A stretch of 40,062 nt of DNA from Actinomycetota bacterium (lineage in GTDB: Bacteria > Actinomycetota > Acidimicrobiia > IMCC26256 > JAENVU01). The stretch lies in assembly GCA_016870395.1 (NCBI GenBank), contig VGBT01000021.1:1-40062 (forward strand), read 5' to 3'. The stretch's first letter is position 1. Every line of letters begins with the position of its first letter. Positions 15,222 to 24,304 of the stretch are shown piece by piece. The position numbers and the translations under genes were made by a program. Below the pieces are notes generated by a model. The model ran no database searches. It worked only from the letters and a program-made list of their open reading frames with translations, and was not told where the DNA came from.

Positions 15222-18200
15222 CTATCGATCCTCGCCCCGGGCGAGGATCGCCCTCACCTCGGCCTTCGCCGCGTCGAGGTCGGACACCCGACGCTCGATC
15301 ACCGCCCCGGCGCTGGTGAACACGAAGACGGCCTCGACGACCTGCTCGCCTGTCGAGGCCTCGAGCGCCACCGCGTAGGCCGCACCTTGGAGCCGGTAGC
15401 GCGCGACGCGCTCGTCGGCCTCGCGCTCGTCGCGAACCGTGTCGGTCTTGTAGTCGACGACGACGAGCCCATCGGGCGTGCGGATCAGGAGGTCGACGTA
15501 GCCCTCGAGCACCCGATCGGCAGACGGTGCTGCGACGTAGCACTCGCGCCAATGCTTCCCCGCCGCCGCGGTCCGGACCACCGGGGCGTCGAGCGCGCGG
15601 CGCACGAGCACGGCGACATCCGACGCCCGCTCGGGGATCCCCTCGAGCGTGGCGTGCGTGACCGACAACCCGTCGGTCCCGGCGCCTGTCACCAGGTCGA
15701 CGGACTCGAGCACCGCGTGGACGGCCCGACCCAGCGCGGTCCCCGCACGCCCCGGTCGCCACGGAAGCTCCTGGGCCGGATCGGCGTCGTCACGCGCGAG
15801 ATCGTCGGCATCGGCCGCCAGTCCCGGGTCGGGCGCCGCGGAGCTCGCGGCGGACCGGGCGATGGCCGTCGGCGAGATCGACCGGGACCGGCGCTGGGGC
15901 TCGAGCAGCGAACGGCGCGCCTGCGACCACCGGACGCGCGCCTCGGCGTGGTCCTCGGCCTCGAGGTCCGGCACGGGCCCGGCTTCGCCCGCAGCGAGTG
16001 GAGGGACCTCGGCCGCCGGATGCCAGACTCGACACAGGTCCCCCTGCACGTCCTGGGACAAGTGCCAGAGCGTCGCCGCGAACCCCTTCTTCCCCACGTG
16101 GTGATGAGCGGCCACGAAGAGGTAGTCGCGGGCTCTGGTGCACGCGACGTACAGCAGGCGCTGCTTCTCGTACTGGTCCATCTCGGTTTCGAGGTCCGCC
16201 ATGCGATCGAAGCTGTCGGTCTCGGTGCCCTTGCCCAGCCGGATCTCGATCCCGCCCTCGGCCGGCCAGTGCACGGCGATCCCGTTGCGGCGCGCCGTGT
16301 GCGCGGTCGTGAGCCCGGACAGCACCGTGATCGGGAACTCGAGACCCTTCGCGCCGTGAACGGTGAGGATCCGCACCGCCTCGTCGTCGGACTCGGGAAG
16401 CATCGGCTCGTGGACCCGTGCACCGTCGCGCCGCTGCAGATCGGTCCACTTCAGGAACCCGATCAGGTCACCACCTTGGGACTCCGCGAACATGCGAGCC
16501 TGGTCGACGAGGAAGCGGAGGCGACGCCACACGTCACGCGGTCGTGGCTGCGCGAACGCGAGCTCGAAGCACCGCCGCTCCCTGATCACGCGCTCCAACA
16601 GCGCGCTGGGCTCCAGCCACCAGCGCTCCTCGTGCAAGGTGCGCAGCCATCCCAGCGCCCCGGCGACAGGATGGCTGTCGCCGAGCGACGCGGGCGGGGC
16701 ACGCCGGAGGTCCCAGCGCCCACCGGCGCGCACGTGCTCCCAGAGATCGTCGTCACCGCACGCCAGCGCGGGCGACCGCAGCGCGGCCACGAGCGCGATC
16801 TCGTCGGTCGGGTCGGCGACAGCCCGCAAGATCGCGAGCAGGTCACGCACCTCCTGGCTCTCGTAAACGAGCACACCAGTCTCGGCCCGGTAGGGAATGC
16901 CACGATGCTCGAGCGCGGCGCGCAGCACCGGCAGCGACGTCCGCGTCGGCAGGAGGATCGCGATGTCCTCGAGCCGGGCCGGCCTCCAGTCGTCGAGTCT
17001 CTTGTCGTAGACGGGCCACGCCTCGGAGTTCCGGCGGACGGTGTCGATCGCCGCCGCGACGTCGGCGGCCTCCAGCTCACGCAGTGCGGCAACCCTCAGC
17101 TTCTCGTCGGGATCGTGCGGCCCGCCCAGCAGCGCGACCCGATGGTCACCCGTGCCACCGCGCCGGTGCGTGACGAGCGGCTCGTACGCGGGCTGGCGGC
17201 CCGGCTCCTCGATCGGCATCACCCGTGCGAACACGTGGTTGACCCAGTCCAGGATCGTCGGCACGCTCCTGAAGTTCGTGACGACGCGCACTGGGTCGGC
17301 TCCTGCGAACGCGTCACGCGCCGCGAGGAAGAGCTCGATGTCGGCGCGGCGGAACCGGTAGATCGACTGCTTCGGGTCTCCGACGAAGAACAGCCGCTCG
17401 GACTCGACCGCCACCGCCGCCCAGGGTTCGACCACCTCCCCTTCGCCGGGCTCGAGGGCCTTCGCGATGAGGACCGCCAGCTCGATCTGGATCGGGTCGG
17501 TGTCCTGGAACTCGTCGAGCAGCAGGCGGGTGTAGCGAGCGTGAAGCGCCCGGCGCGCCGGAGCGCTCGTGCGGAGCAGACGGCGTGCGAGAACGAGAAG
17601 ATCGTGGAACTCGAGCCGGGCCTCGGCACGCCGGGCCTCGGCGGCGCCGAGGGTGAAGCGGGCCAGCTCGACGGCGAGCGCACGGAGCACGCCGTCGATC
17701 GCGCGCCGCTTCAGCGCGTCCCATGCGGCGTCGGCTGTGCCGAGAGTGGCCTTCACGTCGGCGATGTCGCCATTCCAGTTCTTGGCCTGGCCGTGTGAGT
17801 GCTTCCACTTGAGCGATGTGCGCAGGCGCCGTACGAGCTCGGCGTCGTTCGCGCCCGCCAGCAGCACCGCCAGCTCGTCGATCTCGGCCTCGTGGGCGGT
17901 GAGGTGCGCGACGAGCAGGTCCTCGGGCGCGTCGGGCAGCGGCCAGAGCGCGCGCACCGCAGCGACCGCGTCGGTCATCTCCCTGCGATCGAGCGGGTCC
18001 GGCGCCGGAACCTCCGCCACGAGCGCATCGAGCCGGTCCCAGTTCTGAGCGAACACGCGCGCGACGTCACGAAGCGACGCTCCGTACTGGTTGTCGATGC
18101 GCACCCCGAGCAACACGGCGCGGGTGACCAACTCCTCCAGGTCGGCATCGGCGAGGAGCGCGTCGACAAAGGCCTGCCACTGCTCCTCGAATTCGAGCTC

Positions 18201-18617
18201 GGAGCGGACCTCGTCGAGCACCTCCACGCGCGGCGGGAGGCCGATCTCCACCGGGTGCTCCGAGAGGATCCGCGCTGCGAACGCGTGCAGCGTGCTGATC
18301 GCAGCGATGTCAACGTCGGCGAGCCCCGCTTCGCAGCGCGCCCGCATCGTGTCGTCGGTCGCGGTCGCGACCTCCCGCTCGAGCCCCTCACGCACGCGGT
18401 CACGGAGCTCCGACGCGGCTGCCTCGGTGAACGTGATAGCGGCGATCTCGCTGAGCGGGACGCCGGCGCGCACGAGCCCGATGAGCCTAGTGACGAGCTC
18501 GTGAGTCTTCCCGCTCCCGGCCCCGGCTTCGACGAACAGCAGCTCGTGCAGCCCGTCGACCTCGATGCGCGCCCGCGCAGCGGCATCGGCGAGCGGCGTG
18601 GGAGACACCGCGCTCAT
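15222..18617 (-). CDS. addA: UvrD-like helicase-nuclease, AddA/RecB type
   Basis: 1131 residues. Superfamily-1 helicase motifs appear in order: Walker A (EAGAGSGKT, 30-38), Ia (ITFTEAAASELRDR), Walker B (LLLDEFQDTDPIQ), III (FFVGDPKQSIYRFRRAD), IV (NFRSV), V (VHGAKGLEFP) and VI (LLYVACTRARDYLFV). The C-terminal RecB-type nuclease has GYVDLLIR and VVVDYKTD with the catalytic D and K. It would resect double-strand breaks together with the AddB-like product. ATG 18617 overlaps the upstream TGA in ATGA, so the two are translationally coupled. The symbol is by domain plan; mycobacterial AdnA/AdnB are a related alternative, but the partner here lacks helicase motifs, favouring AddAB. Confidence 0.88.
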   Translation of the reverse strand: MSAVSPTPLADAAARARIEVDGLHELLFVEAGAGSGKTHELVTRLIGLVRAGVPLSEIAAITFTEAAASELRDRVREGLEREVATATDDTMRARCEAGLADVDIAAISTLHAFAARILSEHPVEIGLPPRVEVLDEVRSELEFEEQWQAFVDALLADADLEELVTRAVLLGVRIDNQYGASLRDVARVFAQNWDRLDALVAEVPAPDPLDRREMTDAVAAVRALWPLPDAPEDLLVAHLTAHEAEIDELAVLLAGANDAELVRRLRTSLKWKHSHGQAKNWNGDIADVKATLGTADAAWDALKRRAIDGVLRALAVELARFTLGAAEARRAEARLEFHDLLVLARRLLRTSAPARRALHARYTRLLLDEFQDTDPIQIELAVLIAKALEPGEGEVVEPWAAVAVESERLFFVGDPKQSIYRFRRADIELFLAARDAFAGADPVRVVTNFRSVPTILDWVNHVFARVMPIEEPGRQPAYEPLVTHRRGGTGDHRVALLGGPHDPDEKLRVAALRELEAADVAAAIDTVRRNSEAWPVYDKRLDDWRPARLEDIAILLPTRTSLPVLRAALEHRGIPYRAETGVLVYESQEVRDLLAILRAVADPTDEIALVAALRSPALACGDDDLWEHVRAGGRWDLRRAPPASLGDSHPVAGALGWLRTLHEERWWLEPSALLERVIRERRCFELAFAQPRPRDVWRRLRFLVDQARMFAESQGGDLIGFLKWTDLQRRDGARVHEPMLPESDDEAVRILTVHGAKGLEFPITVLSGLTTAHTARRNGIAVHWPAEGGIEIRLGKGTETDSFDRMADLETEMDQYEKQRLLYVACTRARDYLFVAAHHHVGKKGFAATLWHLSQDVQGDLCRVWHPAAEVPPLAAGEAGPVPDLEAEDHAEARVRWSQARRSLLEPQRRSRSISPTAIARSAASSAAPDPGLAADADDLARDDADPAQELPWRPGRAGTALGRAVHAVLESVDLVTGAGTDGLSVTHATLEGIPERASDVAVLVRRALDAPVVRTAAAGKHWRECYVAAPSADRVLEGYVDLLIRTPDGLVVVDYKTDTVRDEREADERVARYRLQGAAYAVALEASTGEQVVEAVFVFTSAGAVIERRVSDLDAAKAEVRAILARGEDR

Positions 18618-21600
18618 CGTCGCTGCTCCCGGTCCGGCGCGACGCCGGTATCCTGCGCGACGAGCGCCTCGATCCTCGCCAGCTCCGGCGCGCCGGACTT
18701 CGCCTCGGCAAACGCGACCCGATCGACCGGACACAGGGCGTCGAAGTCACAGAAGCGGCAGTTGTCCGCGGTGCCGAAGTAGCTGTTGTGCTCACCGGGG
18801 GTGGCCGCGAACCCGCCCTCCTCGATCCCGGCCGCGATCTCGCCCAGGACCTCGACGAACCGCTGCTGGACGGCGCCGTCGACCTCGTAGCCGAGGCGCG
18901 TGTAGCCGCCCTTACCGGTCACGAACCAGTACTCGGCCGAGGCCGTCACGCCCGCACCCGGCGCACCATCTCCACCGAGCTGTGCACGAGCGGCCGCCGC
19001 GTACAGCGGGAGCTGCAGGCACGTCCCGGCGAGCACCGGGTCGACATCGAGCCCCTTGTAACGGTCTGCCTTGGCGGTCTTGTAGTCGAGCACTCGCAGC
19101 GAGCCGTCGGCGAGCCGGTCGACGCGGTCCGCGCGCCCGCGGAACGCGAGCTCGCGCCCGTCGGGCAGGGTGATGACCACCGGTGCCCGGTCGTCGAACC
19201 CGAACGCCATCTCCACCTGCTCGGGCACCGCCCCGGCCATCGCCCGGTACCCGTCGTCGGCGTCGAGAAACCCGAGCAGGTCGGCAACGAGCTCCTCGCG
19301 CTGGATCCGCCACAGGAGTGGCTTGCCGGTGAGTCCTTCGGCCTCGTACTCCGCGCACACCTGGTCGGCAAGCTGCACGAGCCGATCCCGCTCGGCGTCG
19401 GGCCAACGCTCGTCCGGCGCGAGCCGCTGTGCAACGGGACGAGCGACGATCGGGGCGAGGAAGCGCTCGAGCACCTCGTGGACGAGCCGACCTCGGTCGA
19501 GCGCAGAGAGCTCGGCGATCTGCTCGGGCGCCTCGATTGCGCCGAGCCGAAGGACCGAGCCGAGGAAGTAGCGGAACGGACAGGTTGCCCACCCCTCGAG
19601 GCGCGTCGCCGAGACCACCTCCCCGCTCGCGGGCGCCGGGACCCCGCAGCCGCCGAGGTTGCCGTCCCAGCGGGTGAGCTCGCTCGAGGCGCGCGCCGCC
19701 TGGACCGCGAGCCCGGCCGCGAGCGCGGCGTCGGACGCGATCGGGTGCCCCTCGACCGAGCCTCCCCGCTCGCACCAGGCGAGCAGCCGGGCGAAGTCAC
19801 GGTCGCCGATCGAGGCGTGCACCGTCGCCTCACGGGTGCCCGCGACAAACGACGCGACCTCGGTGAGCCCGTGCTCGGCGCCGAGCTCGCCGAGGGTGCT
19901 CGTAAAGACGCGTTCGCCGCCGCGCAGCTCCGAAGCCGCGTCGAGCAGCCAGCGCGACGGGCTTCGGCCGCGGCCGGTGCGGTGATCGCCACGCGCGGAG
20001 AGGAGCAGCCGCTCGGCGCGGCCCGCGGCGATCGTGGCCAGCAGCTCGCGGTGCTGGTCGTGCACGTCCCGGGTCCGCAAGGCGAGCTCGCCGTCCACCG
20101 CGAGCTCGCGGTCGGCGTCGGCCAGCAGCGAGTCTTCCCGGCGCGGCGACGGGCATGTGCCCTCCGCCATCCCCAGCGCGATCACCACGTCGAGATCGAG
20201 CCCGAGCCCGAGCCCGAGCGAGCCGCACACCACGCCCTCGCCGAACCGGCCGATGCGTGCCGTAGGCGCCTCGAGCTCGACGCCGACGGCACGGCGGAAC
20301 ACGTCGAAGGAGGGATCGGGCTCGATCGCGTCGAGGACGGCGAGCCGCTCGAGGATCACCTCGACCCGGTCCGCGGCGTCGGCCTCCGGGCTGGGCCACC
20401 GAGCCCGGACCTGCTCGTCGCCGAGCACTTGGGCGAGCAGGGCACGCGCCCAGCGGGCCCGGCCGGACCATCCGTGTGGGATCCCGTCGGGATCCAGCGC
20501 CGCCGCGAGGTCGGTGACGAACCGCGCCAGGGCCTCGGCCTCCTCGGCTTCGCGCCGCGTCGCACGCACCGCGCCTTCGCTGCGTCCCTCGGCCTCCTGC
20601 TCGACCGCGCGCGCCCGTTGCTCGGACGAAAACGCTGCGAGCCTCTCGGCCCACTCATCGGGCCCCCGCACGACACCCGCACGGCGAGAGAGAAGGTCCC
20701 AGTGGTGGCCGGGTGCACGATGCCCGGTCGCGTCTCGCACCGGGGCGCCCGCGACGAGGGCGACCACCTCGTCGCGGCGCAGGTCGCCGTCGACGAGGTC
20801 GAGCAACCGGAGCAGGGTACGACCCGTGACGCTGCCGGCGAGGCGGCGTACCGGTGGTCCGTTGTGCGGGATGCCGGCGATCACGAGGTGCTCGTGCACC
20901 ATGCGGGCGTAGGAGCCCGACGCAGGGAAGAAGATCCCCATGCGATCGAGCGGGACGCCGCTCTCAGCGGCCGCCACGACCCGGCGGACTGCGGCCCGCA
21001 CCTCCTCGTCGGGGTCGGCGACCCGCAAGATCTCGGTGGCGCCGCTGGGTGCCGGTGGGCTGGTGGGGCCGAGGGCGACCTCGAGCCGGCCGCAGAGGTC
21101 CCGCACCGGCCCGTCGGCGTCGGTCGCACCGGTGAGCCCGACGACGACTCGGCTCGGCACCCGGTCGAGGACCGCTCGCAGCAGGTCGGCCAGCGCGGGC
21201 GAGCACGGCTGTGGGAGGTGCACCACCACGACGCCCAGCTCGTCGAGCAGGTGCCGGTCGTGCTCGACGGACCCCAGCGCGCACCGAACCAACACGTCTT
21301 CGTCCGCATAGCCCTCGAGCCGGCTTCGGACCCGCCGGAACAGGTCGACGACCGCAAACGCCCGCGACGACCCGACGGTGGCGATGCGATCGAGCGTCTC
21401 GTGGCGCGCCCGGCTCAGCTCGGCGTAGCAGCGGACGAGCGCAGTCTCGGTGGCCACGTGCCCGGCCACCGGGGCGAAGAACCCCGGGTTCGCAGCCAGC
21501 TCCTCGCGGATCGCCGCCGCGAGGACGGGGTTGGTCAGCGGTGCGAGGCCGGCCTCCGCGCTGCGCCGGCGCCCGAGCAACTCGGCGAGCCGGAACGGCG

Positions 21601-21814
21601 TGACGAAGCCCACGTTGGCGATGCCGCCGCGCGAGCCGTCGGGTGTGCTGGGCCGCCCACCCAACAGCCGCCGAGCCGAGAGACCGACCGTGTTCGAGGG
21701 CACCACGACGGTCACGGACGCGAGCGAATCGGCGGCTTTGGCCGCCGCCAGCTCCTCGGCCAGCGCCTCGGTCGCCTCCCGGCCGTAGTTCGTCACCCGC
21801 ACCGACTCGATCAC
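18614..21814 (-). CDS. addB: PD-(D/E)XK nuclease family protein, AddB-like
   Basis: 1066 residues. The N-terminal region is an inactivated helicase-like fold (VTVVVPSNTVGLSARRLLGG; no Walker A). The C-terminal 300 residues are a RecB-type nuclease: CPFRYFLGSVLRLGAIEAPEQ, GRADRVDRLADGSLRVLDYKTAK (catalytic D and K) and CRFCDFDALC. One early cysteine plus these three make the C-xn-CxxCx5C iron-sulfur staple typical of AddB and AdnA/B nucleases. It should form a heterodimer with the addA-like product encoded next door. Start GTG 21814 has a TACGAT hexamer 7 bases upstream and no Shine-Dalgarno, so a leaderless message is likely. It heads the 11-kb series ending at 10808. Confidence 0.85.
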   Translation of the reverse strand: MIESVRVTNYGREATEALAEELAAAKAADSLASVTVVVPSNTVGLSARRLLGGRPSTPDGSRGGIANVGFVTPFRLAELLGRRRSAEAGLAPLTNPVLAAAIREELAANPGFFAPVAGHVATETALVRCYAELSRARHETLDRIATVGSSRAFAVVDLFRRVRSRLEGYADEDVLVRCALGSVEHDRHLLDELGVVVVHLPQPCSPALADLLRAVLDRVPSRVVVGLTGATDADGPVRDLCGRLEVALGPTSPPAPSGATEILRVADPDEEVRAAVRRVVAAAESGVPLDRMGIFFPASGSYARMVHEHLVIAGIPHNGPPVRRLAGSVTGRTLLRLLDLVDGDLRRDEVVALVAGAPVRDATGHRAPGHHWDLLSRRAGVVRGPDEWAERLAAFSSEQRARAVEQEAEGRSEGAVRATRREAEEAEALARFVTDLAAALDPDGIPHGWSGRARWARALLAQVLGDEQVRARWPSPEADAADRVEVILERLAVLDAIEPDPSFDVFRRAVGVELEAPTARIGRFGEGVVCGSLGLGLGLDLDVVIALGMAEGTCPSPRREDSLLADADRELAVDGELALRTRDVHDQHRELLATIAAGRAERLLLSARGDHRTGRGRSPSRWLLDAASELRGGERVFTSTLGELGAEHGLTEVASFVAGTREATVHASIGDRDFARLLAWCERGGSVEGHPIASDAALAAGLAVQAARASSELTRWDGNLGGCGVPAPASGEVVSATRLEGWATCPFRYFLGSVLRLGAIEAPEQIAELSALDRGRLVHEVLERFLAPIVARPVAQRLAPDERWPDAERDRLVQLADQVCAEYEAEGLTGKPLLWRIQREELVADLLGFLDADDGYRAMAGAVPEQVEMAFGFDDRAPVVITLPDGRELAFRGRADRVDRLADGSLRVLDYKTAKADRYKGLDVDPVLAGTCLQLPLYAAAARAQLGGDGAPGAGVTASAEYWFVTGKGGYTRLGYEVDGAVQQRFVEVLGEIAAGIEEGGFAATPGEHNSYFGTADNCRFCDFDALCPVDRVAFAEAKSGAPELARIEALVAQDTGVAPDREQRR

Positions 21815-21821
21815 CAGGCGG

Positions 21822-21857
21822 ATCGTAGGCGGGGGATGTGACAGCCACGATGTGACA
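21822..21857 (-). promoter_or_regulatory. Putative addB promoter with direct-repeat operator candidate
   Basis: A TACGAT hexamer (21827-21822 on the minus strand) lies 7 bases before GTG 21814, a leaderless arrangement. Immediately upstream, the octamer TGTCACAT (minus strand) occurs twice at 21857-21850 and 21843-21836, a 14-base period, overlapping where a -35 would sit. No canonical -35 spacing is present. A regulator binding site is possible but unproven. Confidence 0.4.
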
Positions 21858-21902
21858 ACGACACTGGTTCCGGCGAGCCGGGTCGGGCGGGGTCAGGGCG
21901 AA

Positions 21903-22709
21903 TCAGGTGACGCGGCGGTAGCGCACCACGGCGAGCGTGCCGAACACGACGACGATTCCCACAATCCAGGCCACCGCCGTGACGACGTACGAGGCCGTGG
22001 GACCGCCGAGCACCAACGCCCGCACCGCATCGACCACCGCGGTTACCGGCTGGTGGTCGGCAAAGACCTGGAGCCAGCCGGGCATCGTCTCGGTCGGCAC
22101 GAACGCGGAGGACGCGAACACCAGCACCGCCATGACGGGAAACGCCGCGGCCTGCGCGGTCTCGGCGTTCGGGGCCCGCAGGCCGAAGACGGCGAACACC
22201 CATGCCATCGAGTACCCGAACGCCAGCATCAGCAGCAGCGCGGCGAGGAACGCGAGTGCGTCGGTCTGGTTCCGGAACCCCACCAGGAACCCGACCACGC
22301 ACATCAGCGCGATCACGAAGACGTCGCGCACGAGATCGGCGTTGGTGCGACCGACGAGCACCGCGGAGGGCGCCATGGGCAGCGAGCGAAAGCGCTCGAT
22401 GAGGCCGCTCTGGAGGTCTTCGGCGAGGCCGACCGCCGTGCTCACCGCGCCGAAGACCACCGCCTGGGCCCAGATCCCTGGCATGAGGAAGTTGACGTAG
22501 TCCTCGCCGGGCACCTGGATCGCGCCGCCGAAGACGTAGCGGAACATCAGCACGAAGAGCACCGGCTGAATGGTCGCGAACACCACGAGCTCGGGGTTGC
22601 GGGTGAGCGTGAGCAGGTTGCGCTTCGTGACGGTGAGCGAGTCGCGCACCGTCCAGCCGAGCGTCAGGCGACGAACGCGCGCCCGAGCGGGGACCACGTC
22701 GCCGCTCAC
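21903..22709 (-). CDS. ABC-2 type transporter permease, DrrB-like
   Basis: 268-residue membrane subunit with six hydrophobic segments. It contains TLTRNPELVVFATIQPVLFVLMF early, the family-typical FLMPGIWAQAVVFGA, and AVGLAEDLQSGLIERFRSLPMAPSAVLVGR, the coupling-helix region of the daunorubicin-resistance class. With the ATPase encoded just upstream it would export a lipid, drug or glycolipid; the substrate is not predictable. It starts with GTG 22709 overlapping the ATPase stop in GTGA. An 88-base gap separates it from addB, where a separate promoter is likely. Confidence 0.9.
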   Translation of the reverse strand: MSGDVVPARARVRRLTLGWTVRDSLTVTKRNLLTLTRNPELVVFATIQPVLFVLMFRYVFGGAIQVPGEDYVNFLMPGIWAQAVVFGAVSTAVGLAEDLQSGLIERFRSLPMAPSAVLVGRTNADLVRDVFVIALMCVVGFLVGFRNQTDALAFLAALLLMLAFGYSMAWVFAVFGLRAPNAETAQAAAFPVMAVLVFASSAFVPTETMPGWLQVFADHQPVTAVVDAVRALVLGGPTASYVVTAVAWIVGIVVVFGTLAVVRYRRVT

Positions 22710-23722
22710 TCGACGCGCTGTCCAGTGAGGCGGAGGAACACGTCGTCGAGCGTCGGCTCGCGCACTGCGAGGGTCAACGGCTCAATCGCGGCGCGCTCAA
22801 GCGCACCGACGGCGTCCATGATCGAGCGGGGGCCGGTGTTGACCTGCAGCGAGAGTGCCCGACCGTCGTCGGCATCGGTCAGCTCGCCGAGCGGCGCGAG
22901 CAGGGTGCGAGCCCCCTCGGCCGACGCCGGGTCCGCGAAGACGGCCTCGATGATCGTGGTTCCGATCCGCGCCTTCAGCTGGGCCGACGTGCCCTCCGCG
23001 ATCACCTGCCCCTGGTCGATCACGACGATCCGGTCGGCGAGACGGTCGGCCTCCTCGAGGTACTGGGTGGTGAGCAGCAGCGTGGTGCCGTCGGCAACGA
23101 GCTCGCCGATCACGTCCCAGAGGCCGCGGCGGCTGCGCGGGTCGAGCCCTGTGGTCGGCTCGTCGAGGAACAGCACGCTCGGGCGGTGCACGAGCGCCGC
23201 GGCGAGGTCGAGCCGCCGACGCATCCCGCCCGAGTAGGTCTTCACCTGGCGGTCGCCGGCGTCGTCGAGCCCGAAGCGCACGAGCAGCTCCTTCGATCGG
23301 GATCGCGACGCTGACTGCGAGAGGTGGGTGAGCCGTCCCATCATCCAGAGGTTCTCGCTGCCGGTGAGGCTCTCGTCGACCGCCGCGTACTGGCCGGCGA
23401 GGCCGATCGACTCGCGCACGCGCTGCGCGTCGTGGTCGACGTCGAGACCGAGCACGCTGGCTCGCCCCCGGTCGGGACGCATCGTGGTGGTGAGGATCCG
23501 CACCGCGGTGGTCTTGCCGGCGCCGTTCGGGCCGAGCAGCCCCAGCACCGTGCCGCGCGCCACGCCGAAGCTCACGCCGTCGAGAGCCCGGACCTCGCCG
23601 AACTGCTTCGCTATGTCGTCGACCTCGATCGCGTCGGGGATCACACTTTGCATCGTCGCGCGGTCGCGGCGGTTTTCACGACATCCGGCCGCGTAGCCCC
23701 CGTTTTCGGTCATGCACTCCAT
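22706..23722 (-). CDS. ABC transporter ATP-binding protein, DrrA-like
   Basis: ATPase subunit partnering the permease at 21903. Visible motifs: Walker A GPNGAGKTT (64-72), Q-loop region SIGLAGQYAAVDESLTG, signature TYSGGMRRRLDLAAAL, Walker B VLFLDEPTTGLDPRSR and the H-loop replaced by TTQYLEEAD, the glutamine variant usual in DrrA-type proteins. The C-terminal domain ends in REPTLDDVFLRLTGQ, also diagnostic. The start is uncertain. ATG 23722 has GGAAGG five bases upstream and is annotated, but the conserved fold begins near residue 30, so ATG 23653 (MQSVIPDAIEV, 315 residues) is a good alternative. Confidence 0.9.
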   Translation of the reverse strand: MECMTENGGYAAGCRENRRDRATMQSVIPDAIEVDDIAKQFGEVRALDGVSFGVARGTVLGLLGPNGAGKTTAVRILTTTMRPDRGRASVLGLDVDHDAQRVRESIGLAGQYAAVDESLTGSENLWMMGRLTHLSQSASRSRSKELLVRFGLDDAGDRQVKTYSGGMRRRLDLAAALVHRPSVLFLDEPTTGLDPRSRRGLWDVIGELVADGTTLLLTTQYLEEADRLADRIVVIDQGQVIAEGTSAQLKARIGTTIIEAVFADPASAEGARTLLAPLGELTDADDGRALSLQVNTGPRSIMDAVGALERAAIEPLTLAVREPTLDDVFLRLTGQRVE

Positions 23723-23832
23723 GTTGACCTTCCGACGGTCGTCGACATCTGGGCGACGCGTTCACCCCCGACCCCTACCTGCGATGGATCCAGCCCGACG
23801 ACGAGCGATGGCCCGCGTTCGGAACGGCGTGG

Positions 23833-24303
23833 ATGACCTTCGTGGCAGATACCACCTTGGAGTGCGGCCACACCTACCTCACCGACGGGCGCGACGCGGC
23901 CATGACATGGGTCACACCCGACCTCTCGTCCCTCTCGCTCCTCTCGCGCGACGCCCTCGCCCGAGGCCGCGCGATCCTGGCCGAGCACAGCGACGAGCTT
24001 TGGGCCGAGGCCGCGTTCACCACGATCCTGGCCGCCCGCGCCCACGACCTGAGCCGCTTCCATTGGACGCTGCAGTATCTCGGGATACGCACATACGCGC
24101 AGGGCACCGGACTGGGTCGGGCGATCGTGGAGCCGGTGCTCGCGACCGTGAACGACGAAGGCCTGGAGTGTGAGCTCGTGTCCTCGAACTCGCGCAACCT
24201 CTCGTTCTACGAGCGGCTCGGGTTCTCCGTGGTGGGTGAGGTCACGACCCCCGACGGCGCGGTGACGCTGCGCCCGATGCACCGACCTGCGGCCGCCCGC
24301 TGA
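23833..24303 (+). CDS. GNAT-family N-acetyltransferase, N-terminus damaged
   Basis: 156 residues from ATG 23833. The acetyl-CoA binding loop is visible as QGTGLGRAIVEPVLATVND, then ECELVSSNSRNLSFYERLGFSVVGEV, the classic end of a GNAT fold. In the same frame the homologous sequence continues upstream to about 23738 (GDAFTPDPYLRWIQPDDERW), but that part has no start codon and meets a stop at about 23722. A plausible original start, ATG 23721 (MLTFRR), is in a different frame. About 10-20 N-terminal codons seem to have been lost with a frame change. It may be a pseudogene, or a sequencing or assembly error. It converges with the protease gene, one base apart. Confidence 0.6.
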   Translation: MTFVADTTLECGHTYLTDGRDAAMTWVTPDLSSLSLLSRDALARGRAILAEHSDELWAEAAFTTILAARAHDLSRFHWTLQYLGIRTYAQGTGLGRAIVEPVLATVNDEGLECELVSSNSRNLSFYERLGFSVVGEVTTPDGAVTLRPMHRPAAAR

Positions 24304-24304
24304 C

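Noticed and set aside
13689-17798. A 1369-codon open frame on the plus strand opposite the PBP and addA genes
   Set aside because: It is rich in Arg, His, Gly and Asp with no domain, and is the antisense of two well-supported genes. Long antisense frames are expected at this GC content.
18788-21841. A 1017-codon plus-strand open frame opposite addB
   Set aside because: Antisense shadow. The minus strand shows the nuclease and iron-sulfur motifs; the plus frame shows only low-complexity Arg/Gly/Pro/Glu.
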